From: Draconibacterium sp.
Lineage (GTDB): Bacteria; Bacteroidota; Bacteroidia; Bacteroidales; Prolixibacteraceae
Assembly (NCBI GenBank): GCA_027011835.1
Contig: JALUZN010000059.1
Location: forward strand, 1-40,508
DNA length: 40,508 nucleotides
Direction: 5' to 3'
Positions 14,331 to 23,019 of the stretch are shown here, in pieces (position 1 is the stretch's first letter; each line of letters begins with the position of its first letter). The notes below the pieces were generated by a model. It made no database searches, was not told where the DNA came from, and worked only from the letters and a program-made list of their open reading frames with translations. Both the position numbers and the translations under genes were made by a program.

Positions 14331-16799
14331 TTATATTCCTCGTGCGTTTCTGTCTAACTGTTCTGCTTCGGTAAAATCGTTACTGCTCACGTGGCCTTCC
14401 AACGGAAGAATTCTTTCGTGAATAGCATCGATAATCCACTCTGCCTGAGGGAAGAAATAGTCTTCCAACTCGTGTGCGGGAGTAATCCAGTTGCGCGAAC
14501 CAACTACTACCGGTGGAGCGTCGAGGTAATCGAAAGCCAGTTCGGTGATGTTCGAAGCAAGGTCGCGTAAGAACGAGCCGCGTGCCGAAGCATCGCCCGA
14601 AATAACAATGCGTCCTGTTTTCTTAATCGATTCGATTACCGGCTCGTAATTAAACGGAACCAGCGAGCGCGAGTCGATTACTTCGGCCGAAATGTTGTAT
14701 TTTTCTTCGAGTGTTTTTGCTGCATCTAAAGTACGGTATAGCGTTGCACCTATTGTTAAAATGGTAACATCTTTTCCTTCGCGTTTAATATCGGGTTCGC
14801 CAAACGGAATTTCGTAATAACCTTCGGGTACGCCACCTTCGTGGAACTGCTCGCCAATGTCGTACAGGCGCTGACTTTCGAAGAAAATTACGGGGTCGGT
14901 TCCTTGTAATGCGGTGTTCATTAATCCTTTAGCATCGTATGGAGAAACCGGGAAAACCACTTTTAGCCCGGGAATGTGGGCAGCGAGAGCAGTCCAGTCT
15001 TGCGAGTGCTGTGCTCCGTATTTCGAACCCACAGAAACACGAATTACCATTGGCATTTTCAGAACGTTTCCGCTCATTGCCTGCCATTTGGGAAGTTGGT
15101 TAAACACTTCGTCGCCGGCACGCCCCAGGAAGTCGCAATACATAATTTCGGGGATAACGCGGCCTCCGCACATGGCGTAACCAATTGCAGTTCCAACAAT
15201 TGCCGCTTCGGCAATGGGCGAGTTAAACAGGCGGTTGTATGGCAGTGCTTCGGTTAGTCCGCGGTAAACGGCAAATGCGCCGCCCCAGTCGCGGTTCTCT
15301 TCTCCGTAAGCAATTAGTGTTGGATCTTTATAAAAGCGGTCGATAATCGCTTCGAAAAGTCCGTCGCGTAAACCGTAAGTTTTTATTTTCGAAAATGGTT
15401 TCCCGTTTTTGTCGAACATAAAACGCTCTTTTTTAGCCAACTGTTTTACGCGGGGATTCTCTTCCATCGGGTGGTTTACTTCCACTTCGCGGTCTTCCAT
15501 TTTATCAATCGACTGGTTGCTGAACATCATTTCGCCAATTAAATTGGGTTGTTTTTCCAGGTCCATATGTGGCGAAACTTCGTCGTTGATTGCCAGTTTC
15601 ATCGAAGCGGTAATTAAGTCGGTGGTAGCGGTTTTAATTGCTTCCAATTCGGCTTTGGTAGCCACACCTGCTTTTACCAGTTCTTTTCCGAACCATTCAA
15701 TTGAGTCTTGTTTTTCCCATGCCTCTACTTCCTCTTTGCTCCGGTACGACGATGCATCGGATGGCGAGTGCCCGCTGTAGCGGTAGGTTAAAACGTCGAG
15801 TAAAACGGGTCCGCGTTTCTCCTCAATAATTTTGCGTTTGCGTTTATAGGCGTCAATTACAGCCAGCGGATTGTATCCGTCGACGCGCTCGGCGTGCATT
15901 TGGTCGGTGTTTACACCGGCACCAATACGAGCGGCAATGTCGTAACCCATGGTTTCGCCACAGGTTTGTCCGCCCATTCCATATTGGTTATTCATAATGT
16001 TGATAACCAGCGGCAGGCCACCTTTCATATCGCCTTCCCACAATTCGGTAAACTGGTCCATTGTTGCAAACGAGAGTCCTTCCCAAACGGGTCCGCAAGC
16101 CATCGATGCGTCGCCAATGTTGGCCACCACAATTCCCTTTTTACGGTTTACCTTTTTATAAAGTGCAGCACCCACCGAAATATCGGCCGAGCCACCAACA
16201 ATTGCGTTGTTTGGGTAAACTCCGAAAGGAGTAAAGAAAGCGTGCATCGAGCCACCCAGTCCTTTGTTGAATCCGGTTTTACGTGCAAAAACTTCGGCCA
16301 GTGTTCCGTAAATAAGGAATTTAATGGCCAGCTCTTTTACTGTTCCGGTATGACCTGCTTTTACAGGAGCAAGTGTAATTCCGTCGAAATGGGTTTCCAT
16401 TATTTTTTCAAGAGTCTCATCGTCGAGTTTGTCGATGGCAGAAAGTCCTTTGGCAAGAATTTCGCCGTGGCTGCGGTGCGACCCGAAAATAAAATCGTCA
16501 ACATCGAGTGTGTAGGCCATTCCAACGGCTGCTGCTTCCTGTCCGATTGACAAGTGGGCAGGTCCGGGATGGTTGTATTCAACTCCGTTATATTCGTTAC
16601 GGGTTTTTATTAAATTCAACATGGTTTCGAACTCGCGAATAACCACCATGTCGTGATAAATTCGTACTAAATCTTCGTTCGAGAAATTTGCTTTCTCCTC
16701 TTCAACCGTTTTGCTGTATTGATTTACAGGAATTGGTGTGAATTCTATTTGTCCCGGTTTTCTTACATCTTCCGGGTTGATGTATTGACATTTTGGCAT
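14331..16799 (-). CDS. Fused 2-oxoacid dehydrogenase E1 (alpha plus beta subunits)
   Basis: E1 decarboxylates a 2-oxoacid with thiamine diphosphate and passes the acyl group to lipoyl-E2. The 822-residue chain joins an alpha subunit (about 1-440) to a beta subunit (about 475-822). The alpha half has HLSIGQEAAAVG, FGSHRSHGE and the cofactor motif starting GDA (229-231) and ending NN (270-271). The beta half has AYGEENRDWGGAFAVYRG, NSPIAEAAIVG and SKYGAQHSQDW. Substrate may be pyruvate or a branched-chain oxoacid; fused E1 chains of this kind are common in Bacteroidota and substrate is hard to call. E2 lies directly upstream; no E3 gene is in the window. Confidence 0.9.
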   Translation of the reverse strand: MPKCQYINPEDVRKPGQIEFTPIPVNQYSKTVEEEKANFSNEDLVRIYHDMVVIREFETMLNLIKTRNEYNGVEYNHPGPAHLSIGQEAAAVGMAYTLDVDDFIFGSHRSHGEILAKGLSAIDKLDDETLEKIMETHFDGITLAPVKAGHTGTVKELAIKFLIYGTLAEVFARKTGFNKGLGGSMHAFFTPFGVYPNNAIVGGSADISVGAALYKKVNRKKGIVVANIGDASMACGPVWEGLSFATMDQFTELWEGDMKGGLPLVINIMNNQYGMGGQTCGETMGYDIAARIGAGVNTDQMHAERVDGYNPLAVIDAYKRKRKIIEEKRGPVLLDVLTYRYSGHSPSDASSYRSKEEVEAWEKQDSIEWFGKELVKAGVATKAELEAIKTATTDLITASMKLAINDEVSPHMDLEKQPNLIGEMMFSNQSIDKMEDREVEVNHPMEENPRVKQLAKKERFMFDKNGKPFSKIKTYGLRDGLFEAIIDRFYKDPTLIAYGEENRDWGGAFAVYRGLTEALPYNRLFNSPIAEAAIVGTAIGYAMCGGRVIPEIMYCDFLGRAGDEVFNQLPKWQAMSGNVLKMPMVIRVSVGSKYGAQHSQDWTALAAHIPGLKVVFPVSPYDAKGLMNTALQGTDPVIFFESQRLYDIGEQFHEGGVPEGYYEIPFGEPDIKREGKDVTILTIGATLYRTLDAAKTLEEKYNISAEVIDSRSLVPFNYEPVIESIKKTGRIVISGDASARGSFLRDLASNITELAFDYLDAPPVVVGSRNWITPAHELEDYFFPQAEWIIDAIHERILPLEGHVSSNDFTEAEQLDRNARGI

Positions 16800-16821
16800 T
16801 TTATTTTGTTTTTTAATTTTT

Positions 16822-16861
16822 AGTGAAAAGTGCTTAGTGCAAGGTGCAAAGTACTTAGTGC
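16822..16861. repeat. AGTGC-word repeat between E2 and E1
   Basis: AAAGTGCTTAGTGCAAGGTG and AAAGTACTTAGTGCTTA lie in the 62-base gap between the E2 stop and the E1 start. They look like imperfect duplications of a TTAGTGC word and touch the E2 stop codon. Confidence 0.55.
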
Positions 16862-18130
16862 TTAAACTGAAAGATTTTCAATTTGATTTTTAATTTCAGC
16901 AAGGAAAAGAGTTGCTTCGCCACCGTCGAGTGCCTGGTGGTCGTAGGTTAACGAAAGTCCCATCATGGGGACAAAAGCGTAAACTCCATCTTCAATCTCT
17001 TTTGGGCGGGGTACAATTGTACAAACGCCGAGAATAGCAACTTGCGGTAAATTAATTACCGGAGTAAACATCTCAACACCGTAATTTCCAAGATTAGAAA
17101 CTGTGAATGTTGCTTCTGCGGGATTTAATAAATCGGGATTTATATTTCCGCTTCGTGCAGCTGTTGAGAGTTGTTTTAACTGACTTGAAAGGCCTGTTAT
17201 GGAGAGGTCGTCGGCATTTTTAAGGGCCGGAACCATCAATCCGCGGTCGGTATCAACTGCCAGTCCGAGGTGGACTTTTTTAAACCACTTCATTTTATCG
17301 CCATGGTAGTGTGTATTTACCTGCGGGAATTTCTCCAGTGCACGAATAACGGCAAAACAGACCAAGTCGTTAATGGTAACATTTTGCGAGATGGTTCCTT
17401 CGGTAAATTCTTTTTTGAATTTCTTGCGCAGTTTCATCATTTTTCTGGCATCGGCACTCATGTGATGGGTGAGTTGTGCTGAGTTTTGCAGCGATTGATG
17501 CATTGCGGTTGCAATCAGTTTACGGATGTTCGGGATTGCTTTAATTTCATAATCGTCGCCCTCTTCGAGAACTACTGCCGGTGCCGGAGCCACTTTTGGT
17601 GCTGCCTGAACTTGTGGTTGAGCAGTCGGAGTTTTAACTGTTTTTGCCGCTGCCATTTCAACATCGCGGGCAATAATTCTTCCGCGTGGGCCGGAACCTT
17701 TTAGCGATTGAATTGCTAGGCCCAACTTGGCGGCCATATTTTTTGCCAAAGGCGAGATGCGGATTCGTTTGTCGGGAGAGTTGTCTTCCACTTCGAATTC
17801 TTCCACTTTTGGAGCCTCGTCAACGGTCTCCTCAACAGTAGTTTCTTCTGTTACTGTTTCTCCTCCGGGACGAAATTCTTCAACCGATTCGCCCTCTTTC
17901 CCTATAACAGCGACATTTACTAAAACAGGAATTTCATCGCCCTCTTCGAAGAAAGTTGCCAAAAGAGTTCCGTCCTCTTTTGCTTCCTCTTCAAACGATG
18001 ATTTATCGGTTTCGTACGAGAAAAGAATGTCGCCCTCGCTCACTTTGTCGCCAACCGATTTGTACCACTGCCCCAAAATGCAAGATTCAACCGATTGTCC
18101 TTGCCGGGGCATTATTACTGGTGTTGCCAT
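16862..18130 (-). CDS. Dihydrolipoamide acyltransferase (E2)
   Basis: E2 carries the acyl group on lipoate and transfers it to CoA. The 422-residue protein has one lipoyl domain (1-80) with the lipoylated lysine K43 in YETDKSSFE, and an acidic linker. It then has a peripheral-subunit-binding domain (RISPLAKNMAAKLG, about 141-175), an Ala/Pro linker and the catalytic domain with H398 and D402 in DHQALDG near the end. Length is right for a single-lipoyl E2. It is the first gene of the E2-E1 pair, divergent from the GntR regulator, which probably controls it. Confidence 0.92.
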   Translation of the reverse strand: MATPVIMPRQGQSVESCILGQWYKSVGDKVSEGDILFSYETDKSSFEEEAKEDGTLLATFFEEGDEIPVLVNVAVIGKEGESVEEFRPGGETVTEETTVEETVDEAPKVEEFEVEDNSPDKRIRISPLAKNMAAKLGLAIQSLKGSGPRGRIIARDVEMAAAKTVKTPTAQPQVQAAPKVAPAPAVVLEEGDDYEIKAIPNIRKLIATAMHQSLQNSAQLTHHMSADARKMMKLRKKFKKEFTEGTISQNVTINDLVCFAVIRALEKFPQVNTHYHGDKMKWFKKVHLGLAVDTDRGLMVPALKNADDLSITGLSSQLKQLSTAARSGNINPDLLNPAEATFTVSNLGNYGVEMFTPVINLPQVAILGVCTIVPRPKEIEDGVYAFVPMMGLSLTYDHQALDGGEATLFLAEIKNQIENLSV

Positions 18131-18157
18131 AATCGTTTATTTTTTTGTAGTTATTAT

Positions 18158-18174
18158 AACTTGTTAATACAATT
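18158..18174. promoter_or_regulatory. Degenerate operator-like site upstream of E2
   Basis: AACTTGTTAATACAATT shares the AACTTGT half-site with the perfect palindrome at 18257-18274, but its second half has lost a base. It lies 28 bases before the E2 start, where a regulator could act on the E2-E1 operon. Confidence 0.35.
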
Positions 18175-18256
18175 AAAAATCAATATGAAATTGAATAAGC
18201 TGAAAATCAGTCTATTGTAACTTTCTTCTCTTTTAGGTTGTAAAAATATATTATTT

Positions 18257-18274
18257 AACTTGTATTTACAAGTT
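18257..18274. promoter_or_regulatory. Perfect palindrome, likely GntR operator
   Basis: AACTTGTA-TT-TACAAGTT, a perfect 18-base palindrome in the divergent region between E2 and the GntR gene, directly upstream of the GntR promoter. Palindromes of this size next to a regulator gene are the usual GntR-family operators, so autoregulation and control of E2-E1 are inferred. Confidence 0.6.
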
Positions 18275-18277
18275 GTG

Positions 18278-18306
18278 TTGTGTATTTTAATTTTTTTTTA
18301 ACTTTG
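18278..18306 (+). promoter_or_regulatory. Promoter of the GntR gene, very short leader
   Basis: TTG at 18278-18280, an 18-base spacer and TAACTTTG at 18299-18306, an exact TAnnTTTG. The ATG follows at 18315, so transcription would begin only a few bases before the start codon and the mRNA would be nearly leaderless. Confidence 0.6.
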
Positions 18307-18314
18307 CACCTACA

Positions 18315-19022
18315 ATGGAGAATATTCCTCAATATAGAAAACTGTACGAGCTGCTTCGGAAACACATTGTTGAAGGTGTTTATGAGGAGGGAAGTTTATT
18401 GCCCTCGGAGAACGAACTTTGTGCAGCTTACGAAATGACCCGCCCGACGGTTCGGCACGCGCTCGATTCGCTGGTTAAAGATGGTTTGATTCTGAAAAAA
18501 CAGGGGAAGGGAAGTATTGTAAGAAAGACGCCCAAAAATATTGGCATTTTATCGATTTCGGGAACTGCCTCGGCGGTGGGTGTTCGTTATTTAAAAACCG
18601 ATATTTTGCAGAAACCAATGATAAAAACATGGCCGGAAAATTTCTCATTTGAACTTTCGGAACTGGAGAAAGAGTCGGGTTGTATTTATATGGAACGCCT
18701 TCGTTTTGTCGAAGATGAACCGGTTTTTTACGACATTAACCATTTGCCAAATATCTACTTGCCGCGTATTACGAATCGTTCGTTCGAAAATCGTTCGTTG
18801 TTCGAAATATTACGAAAAAATTACCAGATAGAGATTCTTGGGGGCGAGCAAAAATTAAAAGCTGTAATGCCCGATAAGCAAATTAAAAAGTTGTTAAAAT
18901 TAAAAACCGGGCAGCCGGTCTTGCATATCGAGCGGAAACTTACTACCAACCGCGAGAACTTTAATATCTATTCCACCATCTATTTTAATTCTGAAAAACA
19001 TGCTATTTTTGGTAGCTTTTAA
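18315..19022 (+). CDS. GntR-family regulator, HutC subfamily
   Basis: A 235-residue regulator. The N-terminal winged helix-turn-helix (about 1-70) has LPSENELCAAYEMTRPTVRH and the wing KKQGKGSIV. From about residue 90 a UTRA effector domain follows (YMERLRFVEDEPVFYDINHL, then LHIERKLTT). UTRA domains bind small metabolites. The gene is divergent from E2-E1 and has a perfect palindrome in the shared region, so it probably senses a metabolite of that pathway (inference). Sugar-operon regulators have the same make-up, but no sugar genes lie near. Confidence 0.9.
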   Translation: MENIPQYRKLYELLRKHIVEGVYEEGSLLPSENELCAAYEMTRPTVRHALDSLVKDGLILKKQGKGSIVRKTPKNIGILSISGTASAVGVRYLKTDILQKPMIKTWPENFSFELSELEKESGCIYMERLRFVEDEPVFYDINHLPNIYLPRITNRSFENRSLFEILRKNYQIEILGGEQKLKAVMPDKQIKKLLKLKTGQPVLHIERKLTTNRENFNIYSTIYFNSEKHAIFGSF

Positions 19023-19047
19023 TTGATAATATTTCGTTAAATTTTTG

Positions 19048-19160
19048 TTTCTCGCAAAGCCGCAAAATCGCAAAGGTCTGATTTTTAGCAAATTGCGGAA
19101 AGTATCTTATGCCTTGTAATTCTCTGTTTATGATGTATTTATAAGAATATACCGAACCAT
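19048..19160 (+). repeat. GCAAAGCCGC repeat, copy 2
   Basis: Starts TTTCTCGCAAAGCCGCAAAA and ends ACCGAACCAT. It aligns along its length with 9897-10008. It begins 26 bases after the GntR stop codon. Confidence 0.7.
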
Positions 19161-19268
19161 AAAATGAAGTTGCGGGCGAGAAATTGTAATCGTTTAACTT
19201 TTACGCAACCTTTTATTGCAAAAATCAGTCTAAATAGTTAGATTACTTTTTTATAAAAAAGACCTGCC

Positions 19269-21836
19269 ATGAAAAAACTATTCTTCCCTTCAATTATCAT
19301 TTCATTGTTGTTTATTTTTAATACTTCGGCGCAAAATTTTTCTGCCGATGCTTATCTCAATTTCCGGGAGAGTGTGGTGGGAATTTCCGAAAACGAACTG
19401 GCAGAAATGTATGTCCGGTCGTCTGATGTTTACCTGAAAGGATTTGCGAATGCAATCTCTTTCGACAAAGTAAATTATCTCGATTCGGTTATTTTAAAAC
19501 TGAAATTAACCAACGACGAACTTGAATTGTTAAAGCAGAATATGTTTTTTGTAACCGAACGGCTGTCGCATAACAATTTCGGAGAAGCTTTTCATACCAT
19601 ATACAATTACGATTTACCGGTTTTTATAACCACCGATGCAATTTTGCATGCGCTGCACATGTCGTACGACCAGATTCTAAAAAATCTTGAGCGGGAAATA
19701 ATGTCGGGTAACATCGAAGAATTTTTAAAGTCGATGTACGATAATTTTGGAACTCTTGAGGAAAAATATGGTAACTCAAAAGCATTGTCAGTTGGTTTGG
19801 CTGATGCCGATTTATTTATCACAATTGCTTACTCGCTTATCTCCGACAAACTTTTGGAAGGACACGTTGCCGATGCAAAGGAAATTAGTAAGGTGTGGGA
19901 GGCAATTCAAAACGAAAAAATGATTGTAATGCCAATGTTTACTTATCCTGACCGTAAACGGAAGCTTGATTTTAGCCAGTTTAAAGTACGCGGGCATTAT
20001 GTTTATACCGATCAGGATAAATGGAGGGGTCTGAAATCGCTCGAGCCATATTTTAAAACAATGATGTGGCTGGGGCGTATGGATTTCTTTTTAACGCCGC
20101 CGTCTGGAAATAAAATAGAAAAGCCGTGGACTGACATCGAAATTCAGCGAATGTATTTTGGTTCGTTTATGGTGAATGAATTGTTGCAAAAATCGAATAA
20201 GCTTGAATTGCTTCAATTTAACGAAACTGTAATAAATTATTTGGTTGGCGAAAGCGATAATCTAACTCCCGAAGAGTATCAAAAAGTTTTAACCGACGAA
20301 GGAATAACTTCGGCAGAACAACTAATTGACGTACCTACATTTTTAAAATTGAAAGACGCTTTAAATAGTAACGCTGAACTTGCTCAGCAAATTTTAAGCG
20401 ATTTCTTTTTTATGGACCCCGGCGGTGATAAACCGGGCGAACTGCCAATTTCGTATCGTGTTTCGGGTCAACGATTTATTATCGATTCATATGTTCTGGG
20501 GAATTTGGTTTTCGACAGGCTTATTCAAAACGGCAGAAAAGTTATGCGAATGATGCCAAAACCAATGGATATACTTTTCCCGCTGGGGAATAACGATGTT
20601 TTACCATTTCTGAAAGATGAATTTGAAAAATATCTATACACCGAACAACTTGCAAATCTCCGGTATATTATCGACGAAAAACCCGATGATTTTTGGTCGG
20701 GCAGTTTGTATAATGTCTGGCTAAATAGTATTCGCGAATTAAATCCGACTGCCGAAAAATCGAAACTACCTCTTTTTATGAAAACTGCCGCCTGGCAACA
20801 GGAAAAGATGAATACACAGTTGGCAAGTTGGTCGCAATTGCGGCACGATAATTTGTTGTATGCCAAGCAGTCGTACACCGGCGGAACAGGTTGTTCGTTT
20901 CCGTATTCTTATGTTGAACCTTATCCCGAGTTTTATGCAAGATTGAAACAATTTGCTCAAAATGCAGGAGACTTTTTTAGTCAACTTCCCGCAACAAATC
21001 CTGAGTTGTACAGGATTGTTCAGTTCTTTCCGCATTTTGAAGAGGTTATGGAAAAACTGGAAAAATTGGCAGAAAAGCAGTTAAATAAAACCCCGTTTTC
21101 GAAAGAAGAAAACGACTGGTTAAAGTCGATGCTTTTTGTTGAGGGCGGAAGTGGAATGCCTCCCTATTCAGGTTGGTACACAAATCTTTTTTACGATAAA
21201 TGGGATGCCGCAGAAGGCGATTTTACTGTTGTTGATGTGCATACGCAACCCACCGATGAGGTTGGGATTGTTGTGGGACGTATTTTACATACAGGAATAG
21301 GGAAGGTTAATCTTGGAGTTTTTGTGGCAAATAATCCTATGACTCAAAACGAATTAATGGCGTATGTTGGGCCGGTAATGTCGTATTACGAGAACATTAC
21401 TGATGATTTTTACCGAATGACCGACCAGGAATGGGAAAAACTTGTGCTCGGCAATAAACTGCCCGAACGCCCCGAGTGGACAAATATTTATCTTGCAGGT
21501 AAAAAAGGAGAGGCCCGGGAAAAGGGTGCCGAATTACCTTCGAAATTATACACTTCGTCGATGAATATCGGAGTTTCGAAACCTGAAATTGTAGCTTATC
21601 CAAATCCTGTAACAAACCGGCTAACTCTGAAAATTTCGACTCAGGAAAATGTTAATGGCGAGATTTCGGTATATACTTCTACCGGAATATTGATTAAACA
21701 AACCGGAACAGAATACTTTACAAGCGGCACAAACACAACGCAAATCTCTTTCGATGAATTATCGGAAGGTTTATATATTGTAAAAGTTTCGTTAAATGGA
21801 ACGAAAAGCTTGGTATTAAAAGTTATCAAAAAATAA
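19269..21836 (+). CDS. Secreted DUF3160 protein with T9SS sorting tail
   Basis: An 855-residue protein with a signal peptide (residues 1-21, ending TSA-Q). Most of the chain matches my recollection of DUF3160, with the landmarks TTDAILHALHMSYDQILKNL (residues about 118-137), SYRVSGQRFIIDSYVL, TGGTGCSFPYSYVEPYPEFY and GGSGMPPYSGWYTNLFYDKW. DUF3160 has no assigned activity. The last 80 residues form a T9SS type A sorting domain (VAYPNPVTNRLTLKI ... LYIVKVSLNGTKSLVLKVI). It is therefore predicted to be exported to the surface or medium. It stands as a single gene between the GntR gene and the metal-resistance cluster. Confidence 0.85.
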   Translation: MKKLFFPSIIISLLFIFNTSAQNFSADAYLNFRESVVGISENELAEMYVRSSDVYLKGFANAISFDKVNYLDSVILKLKLTNDELELLKQNMFFVTERLSHNNFGEAFHTIYNYDLPVFITTDAILHALHMSYDQILKNLEREIMSGNIEEFLKSMYDNFGTLEEKYGNSKALSVGLADADLFITIAYSLISDKLLEGHVADAKEISKVWEAIQNEKMIVMPMFTYPDRKRKLDFSQFKVRGHYVYTDQDKWRGLKSLEPYFKTMMWLGRMDFFLTPPSGNKIEKPWTDIEIQRMYFGSFMVNELLQKSNKLELLQFNETVINYLVGESDNLTPEEYQKVLTDEGITSAEQLIDVPTFLKLKDALNSNAELAQQILSDFFFMDPGGDKPGELPISYRVSGQRFIIDSYVLGNLVFDRLIQNGRKVMRMMPKPMDILFPLGNNDVLPFLKDEFEKYLYTEQLANLRYIIDEKPDDFWSGSLYNVWLNSIRELNPTAEKSKLPLFMKTAAWQQEKMNTQLASWSQLRHDNLLYAKQSYTGGTGCSFPYSYVEPYPEFYARLKQFAQNAGDFFSQLPATNPELYRIVQFFPHFEEVMEKLEKLAEKQLNKTPFSKEENDWLKSMLFVEGGSGMPPYSGWYTNLFYDKWDAAEGDFTVVDVHTQPTDEVGIVVGRILHTGIGKVNLGVFVANNPMTQNELMAYVGPVMSYYENITDDFYRMTDQEWEKLVLGNKLPERPEWTNIYLAGKKGEAREKGAELPSKLYTSSMNIGVSKPEIVAYPNPVTNRLTLKISTQENVNGEISVYTSTGILIKQTGTEYFTSGTNTTQISFDELSEGLYIVKVSLNGTKSLVLKVIKK

Positions 21837-22107
21837 AGGTCGTCGTGCGGGTGCTTTTATCATTATAGTTTTTCACAGAATTAGTTTTGTTTGAATGGTT
21901 CACATTCAACACTCAATATTCAAATCTATTTTTTACTTGCCACATTAAAGATTGCATTGTTTTTTCTAAACATGCACGTCCATTTTTGGAAACGGAATAT
22001 TAAATCCTTCCTTTTAGAAGGTTTTAAAAAACAAATCTACCAGTTGTTGTGGCCGGAATAATATTCAATAATCAAATTTGTCCAAAGTCTGCCAACGGGA
22101 ATATTCG

Positions 22108-22389
22108 TTATTTTTCAACAATTGGGTTAATTTTGCCAATGGCACAACTTACAAACGATTTTGCCGCAAGTAATCGACTGTTGTTCCCACTTTCCGGGTA
22201 ACCTAACGATGAGAGTTTATTTTTGAAATTTTGAATTGTATCTTCATTCCCGACAAAAGTTATTGTAACTGTTGAGTTAGAAATATTAATTTCAGCATTG
22301 GTAACCTCATCGAACTTTAAAAGTCCTTTTTTTATTGTTGAAGCACAGCCATTGCACTTCAAATTTTCAATTTTTATTGTTGTTTTCAT
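22108..22389 (-). CDS. Cytoplasmic HMA-domain metal chaperone
   Basis: A 93-residue protein with a heavy-metal-associated domain. The metal motif is KCNGC (C12 and C15) after the strand MKTTIKIENL, followed by the usual helix and the TVTITF strand. It has no signal peptide. A 20-residue tail with one further cysteine follows the domain. It would carry Cu(I) or a similar soft metal in the cytoplasm. It is the last gene of the cus run, 12 bases after the periplasmic HMA gene. Confidence 0.85.
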   Translation of the reverse strand: MKTTIKIENLKCNGCASTIKKGLLKFDEVTNAEINISNSTVTITFVGNEDTIQNFKNKLSSLGYPESGNNSRLLAAKSFVSCAIGKINPIVEK

Positions 22390-22401
22390 TGATTCTGTTT
22401 T

Positions 22402-22755
22402 TTATTTGTTTTGAAACTCAGGAGCTTCTCTGTCGTACTTGCAGCATCCGGGAAGTTTGTCGTAAACTTCGTCTTTTGCTTTGTGATTTTTTGTGTCGTG
22501 TCCAACTTTGGCTACGGCAACTTCAACTTTGTCGGTATTGGTTTTTGAGGCGTCGTAAACGATCTCCAATTTTTTTGTCTCTTTGTTCCAATCGGCTTTC
22601 GAAACTCCGTCAACTGCCAGTGCTGCTTTTTCGATGCGTTTCTCGCACATGCCACAATTTCCGTTTACCAAAAAACTCTCTGTTTTGCTTTGTGCAAAAA
22701 CTGCAAATGTTCCTAAAAAAAACATTGCTACTAAACTTAAAACTTTTGTCTTCAT
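22402..22755 (-). CDS. Periplasmic HMA-domain protein
   Basis: A 117-residue protein with a signal peptide (1-21, ending VFA-Q) and an HMA domain with NCGMC (C34 and C37). After the domain there is a second potential metal site, CC at 104-105 in LPGCCKYDRE, with nearby His residues (H86, H91). It probably hands metal to the CusB/CusA pump in the periplasm (inference from position). It lies after cusB across a 264-base gap full of palindromes. Confidence 0.85.
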   Translation of the reverse strand: MKTKVLSLVAMFFLGTFAVFAQSKTESFLVNGNCGMCEKRIEKAALAVDGVSKADWNKETKKLEIVYDASKTNTDKVEVAVAKVGHDTKNHKAKDEVYDKLPGCCKYDREAPEFQNK

Positions 22756-22857
22756 CTTTTTTTGTTTTTAAAATGATTAATAAAATACTTTTTTGTGGGC
22801 CTTTTGTTTGCTTTAAATAACCCCGACTTTTACAGGCTGTGTTATAAGATTATTTTT

Positions 22858-23017
22858 TACCGTTGGATTTATCCAACGGTAATCAGGCAGCCTGACAATA
22901 TTGGATTTTAGTCCTGAGTATAAGTAAGTTGGGCTGAAGCCCGGTTTTTGTGCATTCATAATCCCCGGGATAAATCCCGGGGCTAAATGTAACCTGTAAT
23001 ACGGGTTTTAACCCGGG
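22858..23017. repeat. Row of four palindromes between cusB and the HMA genes
   Basis: In order: TACCGTTGGAT-TT-ATCCAACGGTA (22858-22881), GGGCT-GA-AGCCC (22931-22942), CCCCGGGAT-AA-ATCCCGGGG (22963-22982) and CGGGTT-TT-AACCCG (23002-23015). All have a two-base centre. The last ends 4 bases from the cusB stop. Confidence 0.75.
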
Positions 23018-23019
23018 AA

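Noticed and set aside
15894..16550. A 218-codon plus-strand open frame
   Set aside because: Antisense to the E1 alpha region; Cys/His-rich composition typical of a shadow frame and no promoter or family match.
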